DNA of 64,000 nucleotides from the NCBI GenBank assembly GCA_947095535.1, contig OX352772.1:252111946-252175945 (forward strand). Reading direction: 5' to 3'. Positions 46,850 to 57,055 of this stretch are shown piece after piece. This stretch comes from Poecilobothrus nobilitatus. Taxonomy: Eukaryota; Arthropoda; Insecta; Diptera; Dolichopodidae. The position numbers and the translations under genes are program-made. Position 1 is the stretch's first letter. Each line of letters opens with the position of its first letter. The notes beneath the pieces are model-generated. The model ran no database searches, was not told the origin of the DNA, and saw only the letters and a list, made by a program, of their open reading frames with translations.

Positions 46850-47479
46850 TGTCAGTTATTAGGTGGTCTATAACTGTTTTACTCTGTGGTCCGAATCTTG
46901 TAGCTGAAATATTATTGTTAAACTACAAAACCATTGCTAAGTAGCGTATTAGCATATGACCTTGTTTCTGTACTATCTCTATTTAGCAGATTAATATTAA
47001 AATCACCTACTCTTACCGATCTTTTATATTTGTAAGTTATTTCATCGACCTTAGTTATGAAATCCGAGATACGTGTCTCATGTGACCTATATATTCCTAT
47101 TATACCAAAATTTTCCTTTAAAAGTTTTACACCTATTATATTGCTATTTTCAAAGTAAAACTATATTACTGTCTTTAACGTAAATAGCTACCCCACCATA
47201 TGCATTAAGCCTATTAGCGAAATAAGAAGTGAATCCAGGAATGTTAAAAAACTCATTTTCGGAGACATGTAACCAAATTTCTGTTAAAATTATAACATGC
47301 ACATCACAGACAATATCTTCAATTAGAGCTTCAACTTCAGACAAATTATGAAGTAAACTTTAAATATTAAGGTATATAATATTTAAATTATTTTTATAAA
47401 TATGTATTGTTGAGTTAGTATTTAAGTAATGCTCCACTCTAATATCATCTTTAATATTATTGATGTTGTTGGAACTCAT
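46850..47479 (-). pseudogene. AP-endonuclease domain of the jockey-like ORF2
   Basis: From the ATG at 47479 the frame reads SSNNINNIKDD, then LNIIYLNI, a stop and SLLHNLSEVEALIEDI. The ORF from 47344 then gives VIILTEIWLHV (catalytic-region glutamate) and YGGVAIYVKD. After a break, VRVGDFNINLLNRDSTETRS (about 47015-46955) carries the catalytic DFN. These are the conserved blocks of the endonuclease that nicks the target. Two or three breaks interrupt the frame. Confidence 0.8.
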
Positions 47480-48188
47480 TGTGAACCAAACAAATAAGAA
47501 TAAATTACTACACCTAAAACATGGAGACGATACCTAATAATAAATAAATAACTTATCAGCTGTTTTATTATCCACAACAAAAAAAGTTTATAAGCAAGTG
47601 TACTGAATGAAATCTTCGAATTAATTTGATCAGCTGATTTGTCAGCCCAAGAAATTAAAAATGCATTATCTGTACTCAGAAGAGTAAGAATAAACGTGGT
47701 ATCAAAATGGTCATCATGTGGAGTCAACAATAAAGAAATATGTGTTTTTTTAATTTTTTAAATAAATTAATAAAGTAATAAACTAAAAAGTAATTGTTAT
47801 TATAAATTTTTGAATAATTGATAAAATAAATATAATTATAAAATCTAAAAAATGTAATTGAAATTCTTCTTAAAAAAAAAATTGAAAATAAAAAGTACAA
47901 AATTAAAATGTGAAATGAATTAAATAAAAAATTTTTTTTTGAAATTTTAAATAAAAATTTAATTAGTACGGATGTACGTGTTATATTAATTTTTAAATAA
48001 TTGATATAGTAAACATGATTATAAAATTTAAAAAATGCAAATAAAAATTTCTTTAGCAAAGAAATTATAGGAACAAGCAAAATAATGAAAATAAAAAATG
48101 TAAATAAAATTCTTAGAAAAAAAATTGAAAATAAAAAGCACAAAAATAAAATGTGAAATAAATTAATATTTTTAAATTTTTTTTTTTG
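47480..48188. other. A/T-rich region with two diverged direct repeats; no gene
   Basis: A ~140-bp phrase at about 47800-47935 (AATAATTGATAAAATAAATA, then AAATTGAAAATAAAAAG and AAAATGTGAAATGAATTAAA) recurs at 47983-48170 with an inserted piece. The 139-codon minus frame across it mirrors that repetition and is unlikely to be a gene. Confidence 0.55.
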
Positions 48189-48250
48189 ATATTCTTACTG
48201 ATGCAAGTAATAATCGGTATTATTCTTACTGATGCAAGTAATAATCGGTA
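48189..48250. repeat. 29-bp tandem duplication beside the foldback element
   Basis: TATTCTTACTGATGCAAGTA followed by ATAATCGG occurs twice in a row, starting at about 48190 and 48219, immediately left of the foldback element. It may be an expanded target-side duplication. Confidence 0.85.
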
Positions 48251-48252
48251 TA

Positions 48253-49250
48253 CAAGGTATCTGGAACTCAAGTACGCGCACTGCACTCAATGATTGGGGG
48301 CATTAAAACAAATAAAAAATTATACTGGAGGGGGGGGTCTATTGTGGACGCTTTTCGAGATATGAGGGATTAAAGATTTTTTAGAGACTTTTCATAAAAA
48401 AATCTATAACTTTTGAACGGCTTACTGTAGAGAGATAAAAAAAATACATTTTGTAGAGTAAATTGTCAGCTGTAATTGTTGTATACTGATAATCCACATA
48501 TACCCAACAGTTACAAAGTTATGAAGGTTCAAAATGATTTAAAATGAAAAAATTATGTTTCAAACTCAATTTTCTTTTGAAACACCCGGTATTTGGGGTA
48601 CTTTTTATAGCATATTTCGAGACAGCTTTTCAAGCCCTATAATTAGTACCCAATAACTTTTTCTCTATCTCTAACCATTTTTGAGATATAAAGAATGGAA
48701 AAGTGTGTTATAACACAGAACATGAGTTAACACACCTTTGAAAATATCACACTTTTCTATTGTGATTGAAAATAACACAGAGATTGAAAATATCACACTT
48801 TTCTATTCTTCATATCTCAAAAATGGTTAGAGATAGAGAAAAAGTTATTGGGTACTAATTATAGGGCTTGAAAAGCTGTCTCGAAATATGTTATAAAAAG
48901 TACCCCAAATATCGGGTGTTTCAAAAGAAAATTGAGTTTGAAACATAATTTTTTCATTTTAAATCATTTTGAATCTTCATAACTTTGTAACTGTTGGGTA
49001 TATGTGAATCATCAGCATACAACAATTACAGCTGACAATTTACTCTACAAAATGTATTTTTTTTTATCTCTCTACAGTAAGCCGTTCAAAAGTTATAGAT
49101 TTTTTTATGAAAAGTCTCTAAAAAATCTTTAATCCCTCATATCTCGAAAAGGGTCCACAATAGACCCCCCCCCCTCCAGTACAATTTTTTTTTGTTTTAA
49201 TGCCCCCAATCACTGAGTGCAGTGCGCGTACTTGAGTCCAGGACACCCTG
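48253..49250. mobile_element. Foldback element with ~450-bp terminal inverted repeats
   Basis: The left end starts CAAGGTATCTGGAACTCAAG and the right end, read inward, CAGGGTGTCCTGGACTCAAG. The arms pair along about 48253-48705 and 48800-49250 with scattered differences, around a ~95-bp centre that itself repeats GAAAATATCACACTTTTCTAT. TA flanks both ends (48251-48252 and 49251-49252), a likely target duplication. There are no ORFs, so it is a non-autonomous element of unknown transposase family. Confidence 0.85.
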
Positions 49251-49668
49251 TATGTATATGAGTAATAATATTGAGTAGAAAATAAAATACATAAAATTTA
49301 TGAATAAAAGGATAATTAATCTTATGTGCATGATAAAGAAAAAAAAATAATGTTTTTAAAATGATTGCTAGTATGTAATTTTGTTGTTACAAAAAAATGT
49401 AAAATGATGTAATTAAAATATGTTACTAAAATTTTGGTTAAAGAAAAAAAATTTAATGTATGAAATATAGAATTACTGTGTAAATTGAATAAATAAGATT
49501 AATAAAAATTTAATAAATAGTGATTTGAGTTTTGTGTTGTAAAAAATAATTAAATAATCGAGATTTAGAAAAGCAAAATTATATAAAATACTTAATTAAT
49601 TAAATTTTATACTTATCAAAAAATGTTGGATGCCCTGGTGTGTCTATAAAATTTTCTATAGATAATTT
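49251..49668. other. A/T-rich spacer; nothing recognised
   Basis: Low-complexity A/T-rich sequence between the foldback element and the first SINE. No ORF. Confidence 0.45.
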
Positions 49669-49807
49669 GGGGCCTCCGTGGCCTAGTGGGTAAGAGCGTA
49701 TAAAATACGCTGTAAACACCGAGGGAGTGTGCCACGCCTGAACAGGAAAAGCTGTGTAATTTCCTGTCCACATTTATGTGGCAGAGAAATGCATAAAAAA
49801 TAAAAAC
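49669..49807 (+). mobile_element. tRNA-derived SINE, internally deleted copy
   Basis: Starts GGGGCCTCCGTGGCCTAGTG, an A-box-like tRNA head, continues through TAAAATACGCTGTAAACACC and then jumps to CCACGCCTGAAC. The B box present in the copy at 50493 is therefore missing. The tail TTCCTGTCCACATTTATGTG...GAAATGCAT(A)n is shared. Confidence 0.8.
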
Positions 49808-50492
49808 TGTATTTACCAAAAAAAAATGTTGCACACCACTGGTATATATATATCAAAATATTATATTTAAAACATGTTTAAAGCCACTGGTATCTCCAAA
49901 CATTTTATCGTCGGCAGCATTCTTTTTTGATCCACAAGACTTTTTGACATTATTCACCTAAAAGCGCTTCTTGGCGTTCTTTTAGGGCGCTCGTTCTTTC
50001 TGTATTATCTGTTTTCTTGTAATCTGAATATTTTTTGAGATATGAGGACGTAACTTTGATCCACATCCACTTTTTTTACAATTTTTTATGCAAATATAGA
50101 TCCAGATATGGATCAATCCAAAGTTTTTGCGTTTGGATCACAAAATATATTAAATTTTCCCTATTAAAATGATATTTACTTATTTGATCTACGTCATTAT
50201 GTAATGGACGTGTATCACAAAGTTATAAATTTTTATTTTGTTCTTTTTTGATCCATAACCATTGTAATGGTATTGAATAGCAATTTTTGCAATGCACATG
50301 TAACAGAAACAAATATTTGTTTTTAATGTCAGGTTGATTAATGTCAATTTGTGTAATTTATTTACTTTTATTATTGTTACTTTTGATTTTATTAAAAAAT
50401 ACTATTTTGTTTTATTAATATGAATTTTTGTTCAATTTATAACTGGATGTGAAATATATAATAATTATTGATATGAACTAATTTAAAATATG
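49808..50492. other. Spacer between SINEs; no gene
   Basis: A/T-rich, with several GATCCA-containing phrases between 50000 and 50290 (for example TTTTTGATCCA). No ORF or known element recognised. Confidence 0.4.
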
Positions 50493-50762
50493 GGGGCATT
50501 GGTCGCCTAGTGGGTAAGAGCGTATAAAATACGCTGTAAACACTGAGGGAGTGTGGGTTCGAGCCCCCCTTTGGAGAGAGTGTTGTAAGGAGTTATTCCG
50601 AGGAAGTGTGGGTTCGAGTCCCCCAACACTTTTGGAGGAAGTGCTGTAAGGAGTTATTCCCCCTTACGAGATTTACAGCCACGCCTGAACGGGAAAGACT
50701 ATGTAACTTCCTGTCCACATTTATGTGGCAGAGAAATGCATTACAAAATAAAAATAAAAAAA
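50493..50762 (+). mobile_element. tRNA-derived SINE, full-length copy with duplicated B box
   Basis: The tRNA-like head GGGGCATTGGTCGCCTAGTG contains an A box. GGTTCGAGCCC at 50556-50566 is a canonical B box, so an internal RNA polymerase III promoter is present. A second GGTTCGAGTCC at 50611-50621 lies in a ~55-bp internal tandem duplication. The tail ends in A-rich AAAATAAAAATAAAAA. Flanks TTTAAAATATGG (50482) and TTTTAAATATGG (50765) look like a target duplication. Confidence 0.85.
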
Positions 50763-50779
50763 AATTTTAAATATGGAAT

Positions 50780-51240
50780 ATCATATAATTTTTTTTTTTA
50801 GAACATTTGCAAAAAAAATTTTAAAAAAATGTGCCTAAAAATGTGACGTACTTCTGTTTATAAAACTTCTACACCCTTAAAGGTAGAGAAAAATATTTTT
50901 AACAATGGGTAGGTCACTTAAAAAAATTAATATTGTAGAACAACTTTTTCATGTAGCCCCATCCATTACAGAGCTACAGACCCTCAAATTTTGAAAAAGT
51001 CCTAGTTTTAAATGTGTATATCTCATGTTCTGCTGAACAGTTTTTCAATCTGAAAACGCCATTCGACAGGAATTATTTTTACCTTTCTAAATCAATATAA
51101 AAATTACATAATTTTTTTAAATTTAGTATTTAAATTGACTGTTATGTGAAAACCAAATTTTGAATGATATTTCTTTTTTCATAACTCCGGCACGTTTTGA
51201 GATAGGAACTGTAAATTTCAATACAAGAAAGAACTTTTAG
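50780..51240 (+). repeat. Fragment related to the Helentron-like family at 57 kb
   Basis: CATGTAGCCCCATCCATTAC and GAGCTACAG, followed by CTGAAAACGCCATTCGACAG, parallel GTAGCCCCACCCGTTACGGA...TTTTGAAAACGCCAAACGA at 57440-57560. Only the interior is recognisable. No terminus was found on either side. Confidence 0.55.
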
Positions 51241-51241
51241 A

Positions 51242-51990
51242 ACTAGTATTTGCCCGCTGCTCGAAAATCCAGCAAATCTAGATTAAAATACAGCTACATA
51301 GTGTATATCTTGTCCGTTTTCGAAAGCCAAAAGTTGTTGTCTGAGTTCGTGATGTGTAAGCGAGGATTCGTTCTGTTTCATGGATAGATTTGGTGTTACA
51401 GTCGGACTACCAATTTAGCAAACAGCAATACCATACTACATGCCATACTACATACATTCAAATTTGAATTTTTTGAAAGAGAAAATTACATATTTTTTTT
51501 TTTTTTATTTTATTACATTTTTTTAAATATATGTACCTACATATATTAATACATTTCATTCTCTTAAATCTTAACATAAAATATTAATTAGTACTAAAAT
51601 TTTAGGTTCTAAATTCTACTCTCATATTATATCTTCGAAATTAATAAATATAAAAAATTGAAATTTGATATAAGAGTATTCTATCCTGTTCTGATAATGT
51701 CTCTAAAATTTGGAATGAATTGGGGAGGTGGTCCGAGTGCCTTCACACACTTCCCAAAGCCTAACAAGCATATATTCAATTTTTTTGTGAAATTTTGTAC
51801 AAAGGTTGTAAAAGCATTTATTTTTTTAGCTTATATTAAATACCTAACTAAAATAACTTATGGATTTTTAATTTAATTTGTATTTTTTAGGTGTAGGGTA
51901 TAAATAAGTCGGTTACATCGACTTACTGTTACATTTACTTGTTTTAACTTAAAAATTTCTATTTATTAATTTGAACGTAAATATTAAACA
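51242..51990. repeat. Left side of an interrupted inverted repeat (pairs with 53907-55960)
   Basis: Three blocks pair in nested order: 51242-51422 with 55780-55960, about 51455-51637 with 54050-54215, and 51940-51990 with 53907-53955. Block 1 starts ACTAGTATTTGCCCGCTGCT. A Helentron-like 3' end (51640-51942) separates the second and third blocks on this side. Confidence 0.8.
51640..51942 (+). mobile_element. 3' end of a Helentron/DINE-like element
   Basis: GGTGTAGGGTATAAATAAGT followed by the hairpin TAAGTCG-GTTACAT-CGACTTA and CTGTTACATTTACTTGTTTT is the 3' terminus of the family at 19081-21370. Only this end is present. The 72-codon frame over it is incidental. Confidence 0.75.
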
Positions 51991-52064
51991 AGGTCACGTT
52001 TTAAGCGAGTTGCTTTAGTAGCATGCAATGTAATTATTCTAAGATTATGTTTAGCAAGAATTAG

Positions 52065-52195
52065 TTTTTTTTTTTTTCTTTATTTATTTATTCATTTATT
52101 TATAATAAAAATATAATTTTAAAAAATTAAACAAATTTACATAAATTTTTTTATGACCCTAGCCTTAGCTGTTTGGTCTCATGATTTTTAACATT
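52065..52195 (-). mobile_element. 5'-truncated jockey-like copy (3' UTR only)
   Basis: A T run at 52065-52078, then 60 bp later CCCTAGCCTTAGCTGTTTGG and TCTCATGATTTT. This matches the 3' UTR of 44170-47479 (CCTTAGCTTTATGGTCTCAT). Only the tail end of the element was inserted. Confidence 0.7.
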
Positions 52196-53906
52196 AACTT
52201 CAGTTGCCAAAATATTTAATATATATTAAACTTAATTAATTTCAAAGTTCCTATTTACTTCATTATATAGTAGAAAAATAAACAATACAAAAATCAAAAA
52301 TTCAAAAATCAAAAAATTCAAAAAAAAAAAAAATAAATAAATTCAAAAATAAAATAAAACTACAATGTAAATACAAAGAAAAACTTAAACCTAAAAAAAT
52401 TATTATAATTCTTTTTATATCTATATTTCCAAATTATCATCATCATTATATAAATACGCCAACATTGTTTTTTAGTTCCCTTTTCAGAGAAAACTACTGC
52501 AGCTATTTACATGGTTTATGCATGCAGAATGAGAGGAGGAAAAACAAAATATGTTTTTATCTTTTCGATCGGGGTGGTAGTTTAGCAAATACAGCTTATC
52601 AAAATTTCTTGCCACGTATGCATTTTTTTACACGACTTTCTATGTATTTACATAATAAACTTTTTCTTTCTTTTTAGTACTTGGTTTTTATTAGTTCGTA
52701 AATCGTAGTAGTATTTTTTGAGGCAGGTACTTATTTGTATTTCAGAATGTAAATATGTATTTGTATTTGCCTATCGCATATATATGTATGATTTAGTATT
52801 ATATATTTACACTGAGTTAGTATAGAATATGAATATGATTATACGAATATGATATGAGGGTGTAACATTTTTAAATTGGATTGGCTTGGTGGATTTTATT
52901 AGTACATTTTAATTTTTTAAAAATTTTGTTTGGAAGTTTTGCATAAAATGAGTAACAGTTTTTTTTTAGTACACTGATAAAAAAAAATGTTTAGTTAGAA
53001 AATTATATTGTTATTATAATAATCTAAATTAATAATAGTTAAAATAAAATTATAATAGATAATTATATAGTATAATTAACTATATAATTATCTATTATAA
53101 AAATAAATAAAATTATAATAGTTAAATTTAGTTTAATTGTCAGACATAATATATGAACATATGTAAGTAGCATATAAATTATTAGGTTCCTAGATTCAAT
53201 TTGCAATAAATTCCAATTTTTGTTTTTTTATTTGAATTTTATGTTTTGTTTTTCATAATTACGTAAATTAAAAATTTCATAAGCTATTTATATAACACAT
53301 ACATACCTACATATGTATATGTTGGTATGTTTTATATTTTGTAAATTAGATCGCATAAATTTTTGGGGAGTGTTTTAAATCAAAATTACGATTTACGAAT
53401 TTATTTTTTTGTACCTATAGAAATAAACAGTGTCTATTTTTTTTTAATCATCAAATGCATATACGGATTTGTTATAAAGTATGGATTGTTATATTTTTAT
53501 AAAGTATGGATTTGATTTATTTAAAAACAAAAAAAAAAAAACAAAATCAGAAAATAAAATTTTTCAAAAAAATGGATTCTATTTTGATTTACATATATAT
53601 ATACATATATACATATGTATGACTGTATGTATGCATGGATAATAAGAATAAAAAAAAATCTTATTCTACTTCTTTACTACCGCGAATCATCGAATATTAT
53701 TATAACCATACATGGCTACATTACAACATGATTACATAACGTCACTCATAATATAAATACATATAGGTACATACATGTGCTTAAATTATATGCTTATGTG
53801 TAAGTATGTGCTTAAATTTCATGCTTAAACCAACAACAATAAATTTTAAACATTTTTATTAAATGCGAATGTATATATTATGTTTGTGTATATATGCATG
53901 CATATT
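52196..53906. other. A/T-rich interval; no convincing gene
   Basis: Contains poly-A and ATACATATGTATG microsatellites. A 70-codon frame (52465-52677) has no recognisable motif. A hairpin at about 53055-53100 (AGATAATTATATAGT / ACTATATAATTATCT) is near perfect. Confidence 0.5.
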
Positions 53907-55960
53907 ATATTTACGTTCAAATTAATAAATAGAAATTTTTAAGTTAAAACAAAAATAATTGTGTTAGCTGTTGTAGGATAATACATATACGTTACATATA
54001 TATTTTGTGAAAACAGCAATAAAAATTTCAACGTACAGAAATAATGTCAATAATATGAGAATTTAGAACTTACAATTTTAGTACTAAACTAATTAATATT
54101 TTATGTTAAGAAAAATTTAAGAGAATGAAATGTATATTAATATTTTAAAAAAACTAAAATGTGTAATTTTCTCTTTTAAAAAATTCAAATTTCAATGTAA
54201 GTAGTATTTTATGCACTTATGACCAAGGACCTTGAGTATGATTTGTGGTATGTATTATTTATTGTTCGTATCGAGACTCACATCAATTATCAGGCCATGA
54301 ACTGCAGAGAGTAAAAGCCTAATAATGGGTCAGCTTTTAACAAACTTACACGTAGTCTTATGTAAAAAAATAGTGAGCCAACTATAAATCTTGAAATAAC
54401 ACAAAAACCATTTACTTTATTCAATTTGGTCCAAAGAGTAAATTAAAGTTGCAACTTTTTTACATAATTCATTAAAGAAAAATATTATAAAATATAATAT
54501 TTTCATTCATAAATATGCATTTAAAAAATTCCTTTATATTTTTTATTTTAAAAGCTTCTTAAGATAAAATGCCTCCATATTTCAATAGTATACGTCGAGA
54601 CTACTTTCATACTTACTTTAAAATTTTGTACACGCTTATATGGCTATAATCGAGACTCACATCAATAATGAAATTATTCATATGCGCGATATCGACCACA
54701 TTCATGTGTTTTCAGTTCTTGGCCTGTTTACTTAGGTCTTGGTTCGTATTACCTATATTATTTTATCATTGTGACACAGTACATTCTAACCAAGTACTGA
54801 CTTACAGAGTACAACCAGTTAACAGACATGACGTGAGAGTTGGAAATAGCAATATTGACAATAACAATATGAAAATTTAAGAGACAGTGAAAAATGTTTG
54901 TTCCTTAAATTAAAAGTAGTTAATGTTTTTGTTTTGGTTTATAGGATTTTACTTATGTATGTTGTATATTGTATTGTGGCCAGTGTCAGTCCAGTTGTGA
55001 ACTTTTTTTAAATTCTTCAACAGCTTCTCTTATTTGAAAGATTTCGAATTTAAAATATCAAAGATGTTGAAAATGGTTACTATTACAATTTAGTAAGTAT
55101 CGTAATATCGATTTCTTTTTGACTGGATCGAGTGTGAATTTTAAAAATGTTAAAGAATAAGTACCTACATATACATACATACCGTATTTACTGAATAATA
55201 GATAAATTTTTGCACATTGTATGGGGTGCACATTTGAAAGTTTTGGAATTGAAACATTTTTAAAATAATAGGTCTTATATAAAATGCAAAATTTATGAGT
55301 TTCAGTTAAGAACTAATATACAAATGCCTATATATTATAATAATTTAAAATAATAATAAATTTTTGAGTTGATTTTATAATAAATTTATTTATGAGAATG
55401 AATAATATATAAATATGAATTTATGATTTCAAAAAATTTTAATGCGTTTTTTTTAATGCTAAAAAAAATAATTATATTTTCCGTACTGGAACTCTCTGGC
55501 TTTTTACTGCGCCATCTTACTGTGCATATAAAAGCGTGCGCCGTAAGTTGTCGAAATGAAGATTTTAAAATAATATGTAATTAAAAAAAGTACCTAATTG
55601 TAATTATAAAATTTTTTATATGTGACTCTCTTATTAATATATGAATACCTGGCATAATATGTAGTACAATTCTAAGGATTTGTTTTTAATAATTTAAAAG
55701 TTCTTTACAGTTTACTTTTTTTTATAATTTTCTTTAAAGTACTTATTTAGTTTAACGTTTTGTTAATAATAATTTGGGGTTTGCTAAATTGGTAGTACGG
55801 CTGTAACACCCAATCCATCCCTGAAACAGAACGAATCCTTGCTTACACATCACGAACTCAGACAAGAACTTTCGGCTTTCGAAAACGGACAAGATGTACA
55901 CTATGTAGATGTATTTTAATCTAGATTTGCTCGATTTTCGAGCAGCGGGCAAATACTAGT
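53907..55960. repeat. Right side of the interrupted inverted repeat
   Basis: Pairs with 51242-51990 as described there. Between the paired blocks this side has an extra ~1.56 kb (54215-55780). That stretch contains two copies of CGAGACTCACATCAAT (54272 and 54652) and a 70-codon ORF at 54668. Confidence 0.75.
54668..54880 (+). CDS. Small ORF with signal-peptide-like N-terminus (weak)
   Basis: MKLFICAISTTFMCFQFLAC begins a hydrophobic N-terminus followed by a short polar C-terminal half (VLTYRVQPVNRHDVRVGN...). This could be a small secreted peptide or chance in A/T-rich sequence. It starts just after the second copy of CGAGACTCACATCAAT. No homology is recognised and no splice sites were confirmed. 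Confidence 0.2.
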   Translation: MKLFICAISTTFMCFQFLACLLRSWFVLPILFYHCDTVHSNQVLTYRVQPVNRHDVRVGNSNIDNNNMKI

Positions 55961-57055
55961 TTAAATAAAAATATTGCAATTTTATAATGTTCTTTATTTC
56001 CACTTAAAATGCGACCCTTTAAAAACTTTGATTCATACACTACCTTGTTTTTTCTTTCTTTTCATAACATAACATTTTAATATTTTTTTTTTTATCAGTT
56101 ATGTACAGAAATATCAAACATATGTTTCTTTCTTTTAAAATCATAACATTTTAATAGTTCTTTTTTTCTATCTGTTATGAGTGTAAATATCAGATGTGCA
56201 CAATATATACATAAGAAATAAACTTTAAAAATATTTAAAAACAATCAAAGTAACATTTTTTGTTCTCTTTTTTTTCTATTCGTTTTTATTTTTCTTCCAG
56301 TATTACATTTTCCTTTTGTTTTGTTTTCTGTTATTTAGGTACGCTAAGTATTTCTTTTTTTTTTTTTTAAATGTTTAATTTATGCATGCATTCTATTTAA
56401 AAAATATAAATCGTAACCTATAGAACATTCTGAATTTTTTTTTTGTTCGTTTATATTTACCGTCCATTCATATGCATACATAAAATTTTTTTTTGTTCGT
56501 TTATGTTTACCGTCCATTCATATAAATATAACTGTTGCCTACATATTAAAAAATAATAAATCTATAACTACATACATAAATAGCCATATGTTCATTCATA
56601 TACATATGTATCTATATTATGAGCTGAACTTCTCAGTGTTGCATTATATCATAATGCGGCAAAATTTTTAAAAAATTAAGATAACGTTGCATAGCTAAAT
56701 TAAAAATTTAAATAAAAATATTGCAATTTTATAATGTTCTTTATTTCCACTTAAAATGCGACCTATTAAAAACTTTGATTCATACACTGCCTTGGTTTTT
56801 CTTGTTTTTCATAACATAACATTTTAATATTTTTTTTTATCTGTTATGTACGGAAATATCAAACGTATGTTTCTTTCTTTTAAAATCATAACATTTTAAT
56901 AGTTCTCTTTTTCTATCTGTTATGAGGGTAAATATCAGATGTGCACAATATATACATAAGAAATAAACTTTAAAAATATTTAAAAACAATCAAAGTAACA
57001 TTTTTTGTTCTCTTTTTTTCTACTCGTTTTATTTTTCTTCCATATTACATTTTAC
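55961..57055 (+). repeat. ~700-bp A/T-rich repeat: copy A and first half of copy B
   Basis: Copy A (55961-56695) begins AAATAAAAATATTGCAATTT, then TTCTTTATTTCCACTTAAAA. Copy B restarts with the same words at about 56705 and is cut at 57055 by the Helentron-like insertion. Its second half is at 58572-58850. Landmarks in each copy are GCATAACATTTTAATA-type runs, GTTATTTAGGTACGCTAAGT and GTTTACCGTCCATTCATATA. No coding capacity; family unknown. Confidence 0.88.

Larger units (their letters stand above)
44170..47479 (-). mobile_element. Jockey-like non-LTR retrotransposon (minus), near full ORF2 but broken
   Basis: A T run at 44170-44185 is the poly(A) tail read from the other strand. ORF2 starts at ATG 47479. 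Its endonuclease N-terminus continues to about 46850 with one early stop and a later break. A linker (46781-46077) and the reverse transcriptase (46093-45443) follow, then a thumb segment (45326-45081). The 3' UTR carries CCTTAGCTTTATGGTCTCA (~44260-44280), seen again in the truncated copy at 52065-52195. No upstream ORF1 was recognised. Confidence 0.85.

Noticed and set aside
47724..48143. 139-codon hydrophobic ORF (minus)
   Set aside because: Phenylalanine/isoleucine-rich translation of A/T-rich DNA that repeats itself because the DNA contains a direct repeat. No conserved motif.
49669..50580. tRNA genes
   Set aside because: The sequences have A and B boxes, but no complete cloverleaf with paired acceptor ends. 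They carry a long common tail with A-rich end and a target duplication, so they are SINEs.
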